64,000 nucleotides of DNA from Echinarachnius parma. Lineage: Eukaryota; Echinodermata; Echinoidea; Clypeasteroida; Echinarachniidae. How positions within the stretch are numbered: the first letter of the stretch is position 1; every line of letters begins with the position of its first letter. The notes under the pieces were generated by a model. That model was not told the origin of the DNA. It worked only from the letters and a program-made list of their open reading frames with translations, and searched no databases. The DNA is taken from the NCBI GenBank assembly GCA_037951105.1, contig JBAMJV010009474.1:1-64000 (forward strand), in the 5' to 3' direction. Both the position numbers and the translations under genes were made by a program. Below are positions 34,677-46,099 of the stretch, one piece after another.

Positions 34677-34770
34677 TTCGGATTCGTAATACAGATGAGG
34701 TGTGGTGCCATCTTGAGAACGTCTTGCACATAGTGCAACGTGCACACTGGCTCATAGTTATGTAGTGTGC

Positions 34771-34965
34771 ACCAATGCAGGAATTAATTTATTTTTTATT
34801 TTAGGGGGCTACTTTTTCAATCTGATGGATATCACAACATATTTAACATAATACCCTATTATAAAGATGGCAATTTTAGGGGCTACCTACTGAATCTAGG
34901 GGGCTATTTTGAAAATAAGGGGGCAAAATCTCCCTCAGCCCCTGTATATTTCCTACCCCGGTGTG
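34771..34965. mobile_element. 'GGGGGCTA' repeat fragment
   Basis: Several 'agggggcta.ttt' motifs and the edges 'gcaggaattaattta' and 'tatttcctacccc' suggest an imperfect inverted-repeat element; the same 'gggggct' motif appears near 6135 and 6600. Confidence 0.35.
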
Positions 34966-35511
34966 CACAAACTAGCGGTGCCAAACTAGCCTAGTTACCG
35001 ACATTCAAACCGGTTTAGACTACTCTCTTTATATTGTCTACAGAGTTGTAGTACAGAGAACATGAGATATGTTCTGTGCAGTGCTTTCTTTGGAAGAAAA
35101 AATGGGGACCTTTATTTTATAATTTAAATTGCAAATTTTTTTCTCAAAATGTATGCATCAATAGGGAAGTAAAGAAAGAAATCATAAGCTTCTATCATCC
35201 GTACCCCAACATATTAACCCAACAGTATTACACTCATTCAGCTCTTAAAAATTAAATCACTTCCCTACCGAAAGATTTCAAGTGCCTGCTTATTAATTAA
35301 GTACTTGCAACTTAGGCTGTCTTGAGCTAATTTGCTTGGACATAGTGTATGCAAATGAAGTATTTACTCAAAATTGTATCTAGTCACAGGGCATCTTGAA
35401 ATGGGATTAACTAATTACAATCTCTGGACAAGAGATGTTTGAATGCGTGCGTGCCTCATGATGATGAATGCAAATAAAAGATCGCAGTTCTTGGCCAATG
35501 TGACAAAGAAC

Positions 35512-35964
35512 TTAAAGGACCTATAGCGTCTAGATGGCCTAATTTTCACAATTCGGCTCTCTATATGTAATTTTTCCTGAAGAAAAAGAATTTGGCAGTC
35601 ATTTCTCATGAAATCAATCAATTTTTGGGTAATTAGTAAATATCTAATTGTCATGGGAACGCCCCTTTTAAATCGCCAAAATGTGACGTCATCTTAAGTA
35701 CGGACTAATGAACTAAATTCTGTAGATGACGCGTCATGACGTAAGCCAATGAATTGTCAATCACATGTCAATCACGCTGCCGATTCCGGACCCTAAATGT
35801 GGGTGGGGCGTAAACTGGCTGCTAAGTGAGATTTGGCATCAGAAAACTAGTCTTAAATCACTATTGTGTTTATTTTTATGGATTATTTTTTCGGCAGACC
35901 TATTTTACAAGTCATCAACTATGGAATAAGTGCCAAAGTACGTTGTATTCTTTAGGTCCTTTAA
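35512..35964. mobile_element. TTAA MITE family E (TTAAAGGACCTATAGCG)
   Basis: Left 'ttaaaggacctatagcgtct' and right 'tattctttaggtcctttaa' are inverted, 453 bp apart. The body carries TGACGTCA at 35694-35701 and 'gatgacgcgtcatgacg' at about 35724. Confidence 0.8.
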
Positions 35965-36153
35965 GATGCACACGTGTCTTCAAGCACACATTGTATTTGT
36001 AAGCTCCCCTAGCCTATAAGCTCCATTAATTAAATCCAATTAGCTCTAAATGAAAGATACATGTAAATTGCAAATGATCATTTACAAAAGATTTCATGAA
36101 GCACTATACTACATTGTCCCATATACATGTAGATGTCCAAGTATTATATGCCA

Positions 36154-36342
36154 TATCATAATTATGATTTATGAACATAATTTGCAGATATTGATTTCAT
36201 TTCTGAGAAATGTTTCTGGCAATTAGTATAATTATTCACGCATCTAGAATCCGTTTAATATGATTATCATAATTATGATTTCTGAACATAATTTGCAGAT
36301 ATTGATTTCATTTCTAGGAAATGTCTCTGGCAATTAGTATTA
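36154..36342. repeat. 111-bp tandem duplication broken by a SINE
   Basis: 'tatcataattatgattt' begins both units (36154, 36265), then 'tgaacataatttgcagatat'. Unit two stops at 'ggcaattagtatta' where the SINE enters; its continuation 'ttgcatgcatctgaaat' resumes after the SINE at about 36711, matching 'ttcacgcatctagaat' in unit one. Confidence 0.8.
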
Positions 36343-36708
36343 GTGGATGTGGTCACTGTGGTAAGATTGGTAGAGTGCGCGCTTTCCGATCATGAGATCC
36401 CGAGTTCGAACCCTGCCCACTGCGTTTGTCCTTCAGCAAGACAATTTATCCACTATTGCTACTCTCTACCCAGGTGTATAAATGGGTACCGGTAGGAGGT
36501 GAAAGCCTTTATGTGAACGATCTTCTTGAGCCCACTGAGCGCTTGGAAGGAATACTCCCCAGGGAGTGGAGATGGTGCACACAATGTGTGCTGGTTTGCA
36601 TTGTATCCTATGACCGGGGTAATAATAAAAATTGTAAAGCGCTTAGAGATGATTATCAATCGTGATAGGCGCTATATAAATAATAGATATTATTATTATA
36701 ATTTTGCA
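36343..36708 (+). mobile_element. tRNA-derived SINE with GCGCTATATAA tail, copy 2
   Basis: Head with 'ttggtagagtgcgcgctttc' and B-box-like 'gagttcgaaccc', body like 28494-28831, then 'gtaaagcgcttagagatgat' and 'aggcgctatataaataat' plus (ATT)n. Confidence 0.85.
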
Positions 36709-36710
36709 TG

Positions 36711-38600
36711 CATCTGAAATGCTATAAATCATGATACAACTGTCTTGACATTTAGACATAATTTGTCACTGAACCATTATATCAATTATCAGTTGCATTT
36801 AACTACAATACAGCTTATTACATTACTACAATCATTAATTAAAGAAACAATACACCACTCATGTATCTAGACAACCTATAATTCTGTAGTTGTGCGTGTC
36901 CAAAATTAAATTTCCTGTTGAACATTAATGAAATTATCAGACATATTTTATAACAATGATGGTTAGACTATAATGACAAAAATATCAATAATCATATTCA
37001 ATTAGAATGTATTACACATCGAATATAATTTTGTTAAAATTTTTTTTTCTTGGTCAACCATTCTGCAAATAAAATACATACCGTGGGGAGTACGAAGAAC
37101 GGCGGCGGGATAACATAACGTAGAATGCAGAGACAATCTATTCCAAGAATATATCAACCGATTGTTTATAGCGAGCACAGGGAAAATATAATATAATATA
37201 ATATGTCTGAATCTATTCCTCAGTTAATAATGATCCAAAGTCCTCCTCATTCACAAATATCTTCATTAGCTATGAAATCCTGAATCACAGATTTGGCAGA
37301 TAATAACTCTTGTTTTCAAACGCGTTTATAAAATACAGGTATATAGGTAGGTATATCCAGAGCTCACACTGTTCTGTTGTAAAACAGGTATCCTAGACAT
37401 CCACTCAATTAAAACTGTCAGGAATCTAACACGTACTCGTCAGTCTCGTCCCCGAGACAATGGGCTGCATAGAAGAATAACGGGCCGGTGACGGGAATCC
37501 ATATATAATTCTGCCAAAGCAAACTGAGATTGATCAATAAAAACTGACAGCTGCACCGTTTGGTTAGGTACACTGACGATCTAGTAACGGGTTTGCAACA
37601 TAACAGTCTGATATAAGTATATGTGATATACGAAGCCCTCCAAGTCCAGTCTATACTCGAGATATCATATCCAGTGTCCGGCAAGTATATGTACATCTGT
37701 CATGTACTTATACTGGTAGGTCCAAGTGCTTCATAGTCCTTGGCTTGGGTATACTGGAATCCAGGTAGGGTGAACTATAGATTGAACTGAAGGTAAAGTT
37801 ATCCAACAGATATATGCGAACATGATCCACAAACATCCCTTCCTCCTTCAATCATAGTACCTTCTGTCATTCCTTCCACCTATTCCTTCATTCATTCATT
37901 CACTCATTCATTCCCTAGTAGTAGTAGTTTGTCCTATCCAGACTCCAGTCATGAGTCCAGTTCGCAGCTGCAGCACTGAGCTCCAATTCCAACAGGCTAG
38001 AGACAGACAGCTGGCATAGACCGGTAACGAACGATATGAATGGAGCTAATAAACCGCAAGACTGAACGGTTAGAGGGCAATAGCTGTCAATGCCGGTATC
38101 TGAGGGGTTCCACCCCCTAGGGCCCAAGCTAGGACAATTTAATCACGCACTGGTACTCACCCACACTCTTATCACCCACAATTAGGCACACAGAATTGTG
38201 CCATTACACGCACACACAAACACACAAACACAGGGAGATCATGTTCAGCTCCATTATGCGGGGTTAAAATGCATGCTCATGTCACACCCCAGTGCACAAA
38301 GTACATTTCTGATTACCAGTAGTTTACACAAAAGTTAATCTACATGGTGTGTTCCCACTTACTCTCCCTTGCCCTGAATATGAATTCATGTGTTAACATT
38401 AAAATGGCACTTTGAAGGCAAGTGAGAACACTGCCTAAATTTAACCCTTAGTTTAGGTACCAGGTTATAAGAAACCCATGGGTCACAGAAATTCAAGATT
38501 TCTTTTTTCCTGCCAGGCAGCTTGGGGAGATTCACCAGGGGTGCTTTTATGCTTTTATGTTTTCTGATCGTTTTGTAAATTCACTATTCATTTTGTATCA
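36711..38600. other. No gene recognised
   Basis: AT-rich to 37080, then mixed composition. A minus-strand GTATGT donor-like site adjoins the small GC-rich stretch at 37087-37130 ('gttatcccgccgccgttc' on the minus strand), insufficient to call an exon. A CACACA-rich run lies at about 38204-38232 and ATTC repeats at about 37890-37912. Confidence 0.45.
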
Positions 38601-38628
38601 TACATTGTACTTTATTTTGAAATGCCGA

Positions 38629-38657
38629 ATAAATAATAATAATAATAATAATAATAA
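38629..38657 (+). repeat. (AAT)n microsatellite after a LINE-like tail
   Basis: About nine AAT units follow 'ttattttgaaatgccgaata', which resembles the 3' end of a non-LTR retroelement. No reverse-transcriptase sequence is seen upstream. Confidence 0.7.
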
Positions 38658-38659
38658 GA

Positions 38660-39530
38660 GGGCGGATGAATTTCAACCCATTTTCCAACCCATTTTTCCT
38701 CCCATGGTTACAAAAAGTTACCATGATCAATGAATAATTAATAATTTGAAGAATGGTTTACCCGTTGTCATAGTTTTGTCTAATGTAAATTTAATAAAGA
38801 TTAAATTAAGCATGAAAAATTGATTACTATGCAATAGTACCGTCATTGAAAATGTAGCTCTGTCATTGCAATATATAGAATATCAATACCCATCTTTTAA
38901 TTAGTTTTAGATCATATTGATAATGATGATTACACTGGTGAATGTGTATATAGTGTAGCGCGTTTACGTACCACTCCCTAACTTTAGTAATACTGCAGGA
39001 AGAAATATTCAGTAATTGTTATGCACTACAATTAAATTGTTACTAAAAACCTACTGTAAGGTTACATAATCTAAGACTTAAACTAGCTTCTGCAATCATT
39101 TAAATCCCTGGTATGGCTTAGTAACACCCCCCCCCCCTCCCCTCCCCCCCCCCCCAACTTACCAGCATACCAGCATTATCACTCGGTACCATGACATTTT
39201 ATGGCATAGAATTTGCTGAACTACATACATTTAGCTCCTGATCAAATTGACAGTTGATATCTCTAATCAGAAAGATAACAACTAAGTATCTTCCTCTGAA
39301 AACTAATCCAATCAAGCATCTGCACTTTGAACTTTTTACCCCTGGGACTTGTTTTATATAACCATAATACAGACAATCGCTAATTGTGGTATGCCATTGC
39401 AATCATAAAACACAAGGAAGTGACACAAAATTAACTACCAGTATTTGCTGATCGCAGATTGCAAAATCATGTTCGTGAATAGCTTCTGACCATATGAGCA
39501 ATGAAAATTAAGGGGTTTCAGGGACAACGT
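38660..39530. other. No gene recognised; C-rich stretch at 39125-39155
   Basis: The only structure is an interrupted C run ('cccctccccccc'). Confidence 0.5.
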
Positions 39531-39540
39531 CGTACTAGAG

Positions 39541-39613
39541 TTTTCTATAGCTCAGTCGGTAAGAGCGCTGGACTAGCAATCCGGAGGTCTTGGGTTCCAA
39601 TCCCGTTGGAATC
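39541..39613 (+). tRNA. tRNA-like gene or pseudogene, anticodon AGC (Ala-type)
   Basis: 73 nt fit standard tRNA numbering: T8 A9, D stem GCTC/GAGC with loop AGTCGGTAA, anticodon stem CTGGA/TCCGG with loop CTAGCAA (anticodon AGC), 5-nt variable region, T arm TTGGG-TTCCAAT-CCCGT, then TTTT at about 39617. The first two acceptor pairs and the outer T-stem pair are mismatched, and the T loop has TTCCAAT rather than TTCGAAT. This favours a pseudogene or SINE head over a working tRNA-Ala. Confidence 0.5.
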
Positions 39614-39999
39614 CCATTTTCTTTGCTCTTTTTCAATCACATTAACTATTTCTGGTCAGTTTCTTTATAATTATGTTTGAATTAATCTTGTAGACCATGT
39701 TACATCAAAGATTTATGAAATGAAAAATTATTGACCAAATTTTAATCTTTGCAAAAGCATACAAAATCACCAATTTGCTAGCATAAGTGAATCTACAAAA
39801 GTAAAACATTTTGTGTGGATTAACTTGAAAACCTTGAAAACTATTAAATTTTGTACTGCAGTGTGCAACTCTATACATCACATGTGCATATATGCACACG
39901 AGCTGGAACAACATTGGACAAATGTATACAAAAAAGTAAAACAGTAAAACAGAAACAGAAACTCAATGTTGCTGGACCGTGGATCTGGGAGTTTGTTAT

Positions 40000-40112
40000 T
40001 TAATGTTTGGTTGCCCAATTGGACAAGTAAAGATCATTTTGGTTGCCCAAAGCCCGATTTAGGTGGCCCTGCAAGCCAGTGGTCAGTGCTTGTTTTCGAG
40101 CCCTGCCTAGAC
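40000..40112. mobile_element. 'TTGCCC' element fragment
   Basis: 'ggttgcccaattggacaagt', 'ggttgcccaaagcccgattt' and the end 'ttttcgagccctgcc' resemble the 775-1053 family. Confidence 0.45.
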
Positions 40113-40532
40113 AAATCCTCCCACTTTGGGATAATGCAGTAGCTGGTACAACTACAAGGTTCATGGATAATTAGTTAGCAGGTCAATATTCAATCCTGCA
40201 GTAGGGGTGTTCACACCAAGGAGAAGCCTAGTACCTCCTTGTTCACACTTACTAATCTAACTGCTCATTCTTGGGGAATCCATCCACTATACTACTACAC
40301 TACAGTAGCTGGTACCAGCTACTGTATAGACCAAGTCAAGTCAATGTTTATTCTTTCTAGCATGTGTGTTCCCACAACTCAAGTTAAAATGTTCACTAAC
40401 GTTTAGCAACAGGAATGTGTTCTCACTTGCATCATGCTGAACTCAGTACAAACATTCCTACATTGCTATATAAAAGGAACAGTTGAATATAAGTATCCAA
40501 TGGTGTATCACTATCAAGGGGTGTATCTATCC

Positions 40533-40814
40533 AGGGGTTGTTTCTCAAAGTTCCTATTAGTTGGACCTAACAATTATGGAAAGCCATTTGCAGGCTTGGA
40601 ATAAAGCATATTCAAAAGCAAAAAAGTATTTGAGACTTCCAGCAAAAAAAAATATATCAAATTTTTTCTAAACTCCTTGATAATAACAAATATAATTGAT
40701 TTTTATAAAACTTTATGCCTTTTCAAAAGAACTGCTTCAACAATTTTACAAAGACACTATAATGGCTCTCCATAATTGTTAGGTCCAACTTAGGATCTTT
40801 GTGAAACACCCCCC
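40533..40814. mobile_element. 'GGGTGTTTC' MITE, copy 3
   Basis: Left 'ggggttgtttctcaaag' with 'ttggacctaacaattatgga' and right 'ccataattgttaggtccaac' with 'tttgtgaaacaccccc' are inverted. More diverged than copies 1 and 2. Confidence 0.75.
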
Positions 40815-41124
40815 AGAGGAGAAGTCTTAATTACTGGATACTCCGATAGTAGACGTGACTATAATAAATTTTCTACAAGGTGCATTCACACTAATATCTT
40901 AGATTTAGCTGAGTTTGGCACTGTATTTCATCCTAAAGTAACTTGCAAAATGTAAAAGTACTAAACAAGCAATGGAGCAATGATAATATACCAAAATTCA
41001 TATTTCATATATCCAGTAATAATGTTAAAATGAAATTTACAAAATGTTAATGTTAATTCCAATTCAAACATATTTACTCAAATTTGGTAAGTACTAAGTA
41101 GTGAAACATCAAATGTCATATAAT

Positions 41125-41461
41125 AGGCACGGCTAGACACTCGCACTGGCCCGGGGCCAGTGAAATTGTACTTCGGGCCAGCAAAAATGTATAAAAGTCA
41201 TATTCTGGTGGCCTGATCGGGCAAGCAGATTTTCAGCCCAACATTGAAAAAATTAGAAAATCTTTTCTTCCATGTCCTGCTTCATCTATAATCACAGAAT
41301 TAATCAGGAAAGAGAATACATATTTTGAATAGTAAAAAGTTTACTCATGAAATAACATTTTTGGGCCAGTAAATTTTTCTTTCAGGCCACCAGAAAAGGG
41401 GAAGAAATAATTTCACTGGCCCGACCGGGCAACTGACAAAAAAGGTAAGTGTGGAGCCCTT
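41125..41461. mobile_element. 'TGGCCCG' element, fullest copy
   Basis: Left 'aggcacggctagacactcgc' and right 'ggtaagtgtggagccct' are weak inverted ends. Internal 'actggcccggggccagtg', 'cctgatcgggcaagc' and 'actggcccgaccgggcaac' repeat the family palindrome. Confidence 0.6.
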
Positions 41462-41616
41462 ATGCCAAATCGGGATTGTGAGATCGGTGTGAACAGACCC
41501 CCAATCTCTGTGTTTGCTTAATCACTGCTAGAGAAGAGGGCAGGAGTTAAACTGTTGCCAAGAAAGGCGGCGCTCAAGGTTTTTGAGGTCAGATGGAAAA
41601 GAAATGCAAACAGAAA

Positions 41617-42110
41617 AGTAGGTATTGTTATACACAGGTTTTAGTTTTTTTTAGACTGATTCTGTTTATGATGTTGATGAACTATGAAATTTTGTAATGT
41701 TGCGCTGAACATTACAAAGAAAAAGGGAAAAAATGTTATGGATAGATTTGTTAAATTTGTCTGAGCCTGTATTATGATGTTGAACTAGTGAACTTTCACA
41801 ATGTTGTACCGAACATTAAAAAACAGGCATTGTTAATAGGTGAAAATGTATTGATTTGAAACTCAATAAAAACTGAATGTAGATAGGGTATCTTAGGGCA
41901 TCGTTATTGTGATTATTATTATTATTGTATTATTGTGTGTGTGTGTTTCTTTTAAGACTGATCCTGTTTATGATGATGAACTATGTATGACATTCCATTA
42001 TGTTGCACTGAACAAGAAAAACAAGCATGGTTAAGTGAAATTCCATGTCTGAATTTGAACAATCACTGAAAACTGATTGTGTTAGTTGGGTCTATTAGGG
42101 TGTCAACATT
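41617..42110. repeat. Three diverged tandem units of about 150-180 bp
   Basis: 'agactgat.ctgtttatgatg' or its relative recurs near 41653, 41765 and 41955, each followed by 'gaacta.g', 'atgttg..c.gaacat' and 'aaca.gcat'. The third unit has a GT run (about 41935-41947) before it. Confidence 0.65.
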
Positions 42111-42880
42111 GTGTTGTTATTGTGCTGAATTTGAAAATACACAAATTACAATTGCCACATGGGCGATATATACCTAAAATACTAAATGCTAAATAGAAAC
42201 TTACCCTATGTCCGAGTCGCTGTTCATTAAATTTTCTCCACACCCAAGGGGGAACTAAACTGGAAACTTCCTCGTCAATTTTGTGTGCATATTATCCCAA
42301 GTTTTGCAAAAGACGAGTTGAAGTCAAAACCAGTAGCACTACAAGACAGATCCTAAACTGAATTGCAATAAAATGAACTGCAACTCCCTATAATAAAACT
42401 AGGCTTGTAATATTAAACACTCCTGAACTAGCCTGTTCATCAATTCCCATAAATCACACCTCCTATTCAGTTTTCCAATACCCTAATAAATTTAGTTTCA
42501 TGGGAAAAGGGAGCTAAAGTACAGCCAGCGAAAGAACCAACAATTGTCCGCACTCCCTCCGTTTTTTTTTTCAGTCTCTCCGTGCAACTGTAGGTAGACT
42601 ATCCCCTTTTTCACAAGAGATTCTAAGAGAATAAAGTCCAGAATTTGTGATTCTATACAATTATTTTATGAAAAGGCTCCCTATTGGGAAGAAGTAAACT
42701 GTGAAAAAAAACTCCACACGCAACTGAAGGGTGAGGCTGAGAACATATTAGACTTCGCACCACTGGTCACCGATAATGATCAATTGTAACAAAAAAATGT
42801 GCGCAATTATTGCATTTTGATTGATTGTAAATTCACGCCGGCAGAAAATTCCCAGTTTCACTTCTACTTCCTCTACTATT

Positions 42881-42995
42881 AATATCAATTAAAACAATAT
42901 TAGCATAAATTTACATTCAAAAGTATTAAACAGTTTAACTAATATCAAATAAAACAATACTAGCATAAATTTACATTCAGAAGTAACAGTTTAAC
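42881..42995. repeat. 60-bp tandem duplication
   Basis: 'aatatcaa.taaaacaata' and 'tagcataaatttacattca' occur in both units, starting 42881 and 42941. Confidence 0.9.
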
Positions 42996-43149
42996 AAATG
43001 GTATCGTTAAATTGTTTTTATTACATACAGTACAGGGATCATGGATTCAGGGAAAACTAAACACATTTTCCAAGTGCTATCAATGTGACCGTAGGATTTA
43101 ATCGTATGCAAAGAACAAAGTGTGGAATATACCTTACAATTATAGTAGA

Positions 43150-43212
43150 GGATTGGGAGAATTAGAGTGTCCGTCTCATGTACAGGAGGTCTCGGGTTCA
43201 AACCCAGACCGG
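43150..43212 (+). repeat. tRNA-derived SINE head
   Basis: 'gaattagagtgtccgtctca' resembles an A-box region and 'gggttcaaaccc' a B-box. The overlapping minus frame is incidental. It lies just before the foldback element at 43240. Confidence 0.5.
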
Positions 43213-43239
43213 TTCATAACAAAGACTTGTAACTGTTAT

Positions 43240-43401
43240 GTAGAAGATAATCACTTGTCTTGCGAAGTCAATGAACAGAAGAACGCATGATGTTTCGGGC
43301 GCATCTGCTACCCTTCGTACCTCTCAAAGGGTAGCAGATGTGCCAAAACATTGTATGTTCTTCCGTTCGTTTACTTTGCGAGATAAGTCATTATCTTCTA
43401 C
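43240..43401. mobile_element. Foldback palindrome of 162 bp
   Basis: 'gtagaagataat' to 'gcatctgctaccctt' is repeated in reverse complement as 'aaagggtagcagatg' to 'attatcttctac', with a ~10-base centre 'cgtacctctc'. Arms are about 76 bp with mismatches. Confidence 0.85.
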
Positions 43402-43759
43402 AGTCAATTAAAATCTAAGCGTATGCTGCATTAATGTTAGTCTTTCATTTCTTTATTATTATTTAGGAGATGTCTCATCTATCCTTGCCTAAAACTGCAA
43501 AGTCCCTTTAATTTTGCTGGGATTTCACCCTTTGACGGATAATCATGCAATCTAAGATGTGCTCAATGCCTACGGAATGACTCGAATATGAATACAAGCA
43601 TTTCTCAGAGCTGCTTTTAACGAAGAAAGATCCCCCCCCCCAAATAAAGCGTAATGATTTCCCCCAAGATTGACTAGGAAACGATTCAGGCTTAACTTTA
43701 ACAGCTGCTCTGTAGGACAAGATTACATGGGAAAATGATGTTCGGGGAAAACGGACCCT

Positions 43760-43778
43760 CCCCCCCCCCCCCCCCCCC
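43760..43778 (+). repeat. Poly(C) tract (19 C)
   Basis: Uninterrupted C run followed by 'aagaaattt'. A shorter C run lies at about 43632-43641. Confidence 0.95.
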
Positions 43779-44168
43779 AAGAAATTTAAAATTTCTTTCA
43801 AAAATTGAAACAAGGATTTTCTATTATCTTGCTACAAATTTGAGACAGATAAGCTTACACTGAACTGCTTGAGGGAAAGCTTTGGAATTTGATTTCCCTT
43901 TATTTATCAGGAATACCACCAAGTGTCTTTCAAAAGAACCCACAAAACCCTAAAAAATATTAAGTCCTGAGCAGTTCGGAAAAAGTCAGTTGCATTGCAA
44001 ATTTGTAACACTTTATAATAGTGAATGTTGAATTCACTACAACATGACACAGATTTAAGGGGTTGCTCTGTCTTGGTAAAGTGTATATTTGAGTGTTTGT
44101 AAATGTATAAATGTAATTGTCTGAATGTGTGTGACATTTCAATGAAAACTTGGGGCCTGTTTGATATA

Positions 44169-44426
44169 TGTGACCGGCTATATAGCAAAACCCAGCACTT
44201 GTCGGTAATTCATGTTTTGAAGGAATGGGTATTTTAAGTTCACATAATGTGTGTAAAAGACCTATGATTGTAAAATTGAAACAATCATATCTTCGCCAAT
44301 TGTTGACCAATTAGTTAGAACAAAGCATCAAATGAAAGCTTGTGATGAGGCCTTTCTAATGGTATGCAAATCTATATTTGTAATTTTACCGACAAGTGCC
44401 AGGTTTTGCTATAGCCGGTCACATAT
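44169..44426 (+). mobile_element. TGTGACCGGCTATAGC element, copy 3
   Basis: Ends 'tgtgaccggctatatagcaa' and 'tttgctatagccggtcacat'; body in the same orientation as copy 1 ('catgttttgaaggaatgggt', 'catcaaatgaaagcttgtga'). The 116-codon minus frame is inside the element. Confidence 0.9.
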
Positions 44427-44560
44427 TGTAAACTAAGTCAATATTTTCCTCTAGGGTTTATCTAAGGACTTTATAGTATACAAACTTAATTACAAACAAA
44501 AAATCTATCAAATATTCCAATAACTTTCACTCAGTAATCACATTTGCTTTGATATAGTTT

Positions 44561-44661
44561 TTAACCCCTTCAGGACTGGTCCCGAAAATACTTGTAGCTT
44601 GGGTCTATGTAGATTATTCATTACAGGTTATAGCAAAATCAATCGGTCCTGAACGGGTCAA
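44561..44661. mobile_element. TTAACCC(G)TTCAGGAC palindromic element, copy 2
   Basis: Left 'ttaaccccttcaggactggt' and right 'cggtcctgaacgggtcaa' are inverted; the right TTAA has become TCAA. Core 'tagcttgggtctatgtag' is the family core in reverse. Confidence 0.7.
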
Positions 44662-44874
44662 ATGAATCATCCTCTAAGAGGCTCATGACTAAAGTTGATG
44701 GTTGAAAATAGCTCCCTTTTGATGACAATCAAATGTTGGATTGGTCACCAACAAACAAGGAAAGAGTGAATTCAGCCCACGCCAGCAGACACCACACTTC
44801 CGGGGAGAAAACTATCCTCTTCTTCTTTAACAAACTTAATTTTATGTTGGCTTGCAAGTAAACCAATTCATAAA

Positions 44875-45710
44875 GTTTAACCATGACAGTACATCATTAT
44901 AAAAAAAGGGGAAATTCAGTTTGTATATTAAAGCATAATAAGACAACATTTGGTTTTAAAAACACAACTTGGTAGGGTTCGAGAACCCTGCAAAATCAAT
45001 CAGCCATATAAGTTACAAGTTTAGCAAGCTTCATCGAGCGTTACTTTGGCTTCAAGTAAACCCTGCAGTTCCTTTCCCTCCCCATTTCTACACTGTAGTT
45101 TCTTTCGTCTAGTTTAACCATGACGGTACCGCATAATAACAAAGTCCATTCATTTTGTATGTGTATAATTCACAAATGATAATAAGAGAAGTAACCAGCT
45201 CCTGATACGCTTTGGGTTAAAGGGAACCACCACCCCGAAAAATAATATTCCTATAATGAAATGTAATTGTTTTGGTAGTCCATTCCACCTACAAGTTCAG
45301 AAAATTGGCTTCCAGAAAAATTAAATAAATCAAAAACTCATCACCATACTAGTGTAGGTGTACATGGGTCTGCATACGAAGACTACGGCTATTGTACGTA
45401 CGTGTGTATGGAGTTGGCGCACGCACTCGCAGACAATTGGCACATACGGAACCATGAGGCCCTATTGGTTCCGTAAGTGTTGGTGATTAATTGTATTGTT
45501 TATGAATTACACAACCCTTTACAAAGTGTTGTACATCTATTTAATATCAAACACGGATACCAAAAACGTATAAGACTGAATTGTTCTTTGCGTGGTGGTC
45601 CCCTTTAACACATCTTGGTATTGGTAGGGGTGGAGAAATCCTGCAATATCCATCAGCCATCAGTTTCAAGCTTAGAGAGCTTCATCAAGCCATTAGCTAA
45701 CCTTGAACCA
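44875..45710. repeat. Tandem pair, period 237 bp, second unit split by a MITE
   Basis: 'gtttaaccatgac.gta' begins units at 44875 and 45112. Unit one has 'acacaacttggtaggg', 'ccctgcaaaatcaatcagcc' and 'agcttcatcgagc'. Unit two has the counterparts 'acatcttggtattgg', 'tcctgcaatatccatcagcc' and 'agcttcatcaagcc' only after the inserted MITE. Confidence 0.8.
45217..45608. mobile_element. TTAA MITE family F (TTAAAGGGAACCACCAC)
   Basis: Left 'ttaaagggaaccaccacccc' and right 'gcgtggtggtcccctttaa' are inverted, with TTAA at each border. The equivalent site in the preceding tandem unit (about 44954-44958, 'tttggttttaaaaacacaac') is unoccupied. Confidence 0.85.
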
Positions 45711-45888
45711 GGGCCAGCTGGTTAACACATGAGGCCACAGCCAAAGTTACTCGATGCCTGCTCAAGTTACGCACATTTACCATGCAGTTGACTGTTGCTC
45801 CGTCTTGGTATGTACACTAGCTTTGCTAACTGCGGATTATGTTTGACACCATATAGAATGCTGACTGCATATATGGTACTTGCAATCA

Positions 45889-45902
45889 CCCCCCCCCCCC
45901 CC
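45889..45902 (+). repeat. Poly(C) tract
   Basis: Fourteen C followed by 'ttccccgcccc'. Confidence 0.9.
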
Positions 45903-46099
45903 TTCCCCGCCCCTCATTTATATCTCTAAATACCCCAATTCCCCCACCCTGGTCAATCAACTAAGTATCTTGAATGTCAGAATGAGTTATTCAAGTTCTT
46001 TGCTCTTATTTATACTAGATATCTGACTTCTTGTTTAATTGTATAAACTTTCTATGCATCCATGCCTTCATATGCCCAAATTTGCTTTCAAACTATTAC

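Noticed and set aside
43960-44310. 116-codon minus-strand open frame
   Set aside because: It lies mainly in copy 3 of the TGTGACCGG element; other copies do not keep the frame.
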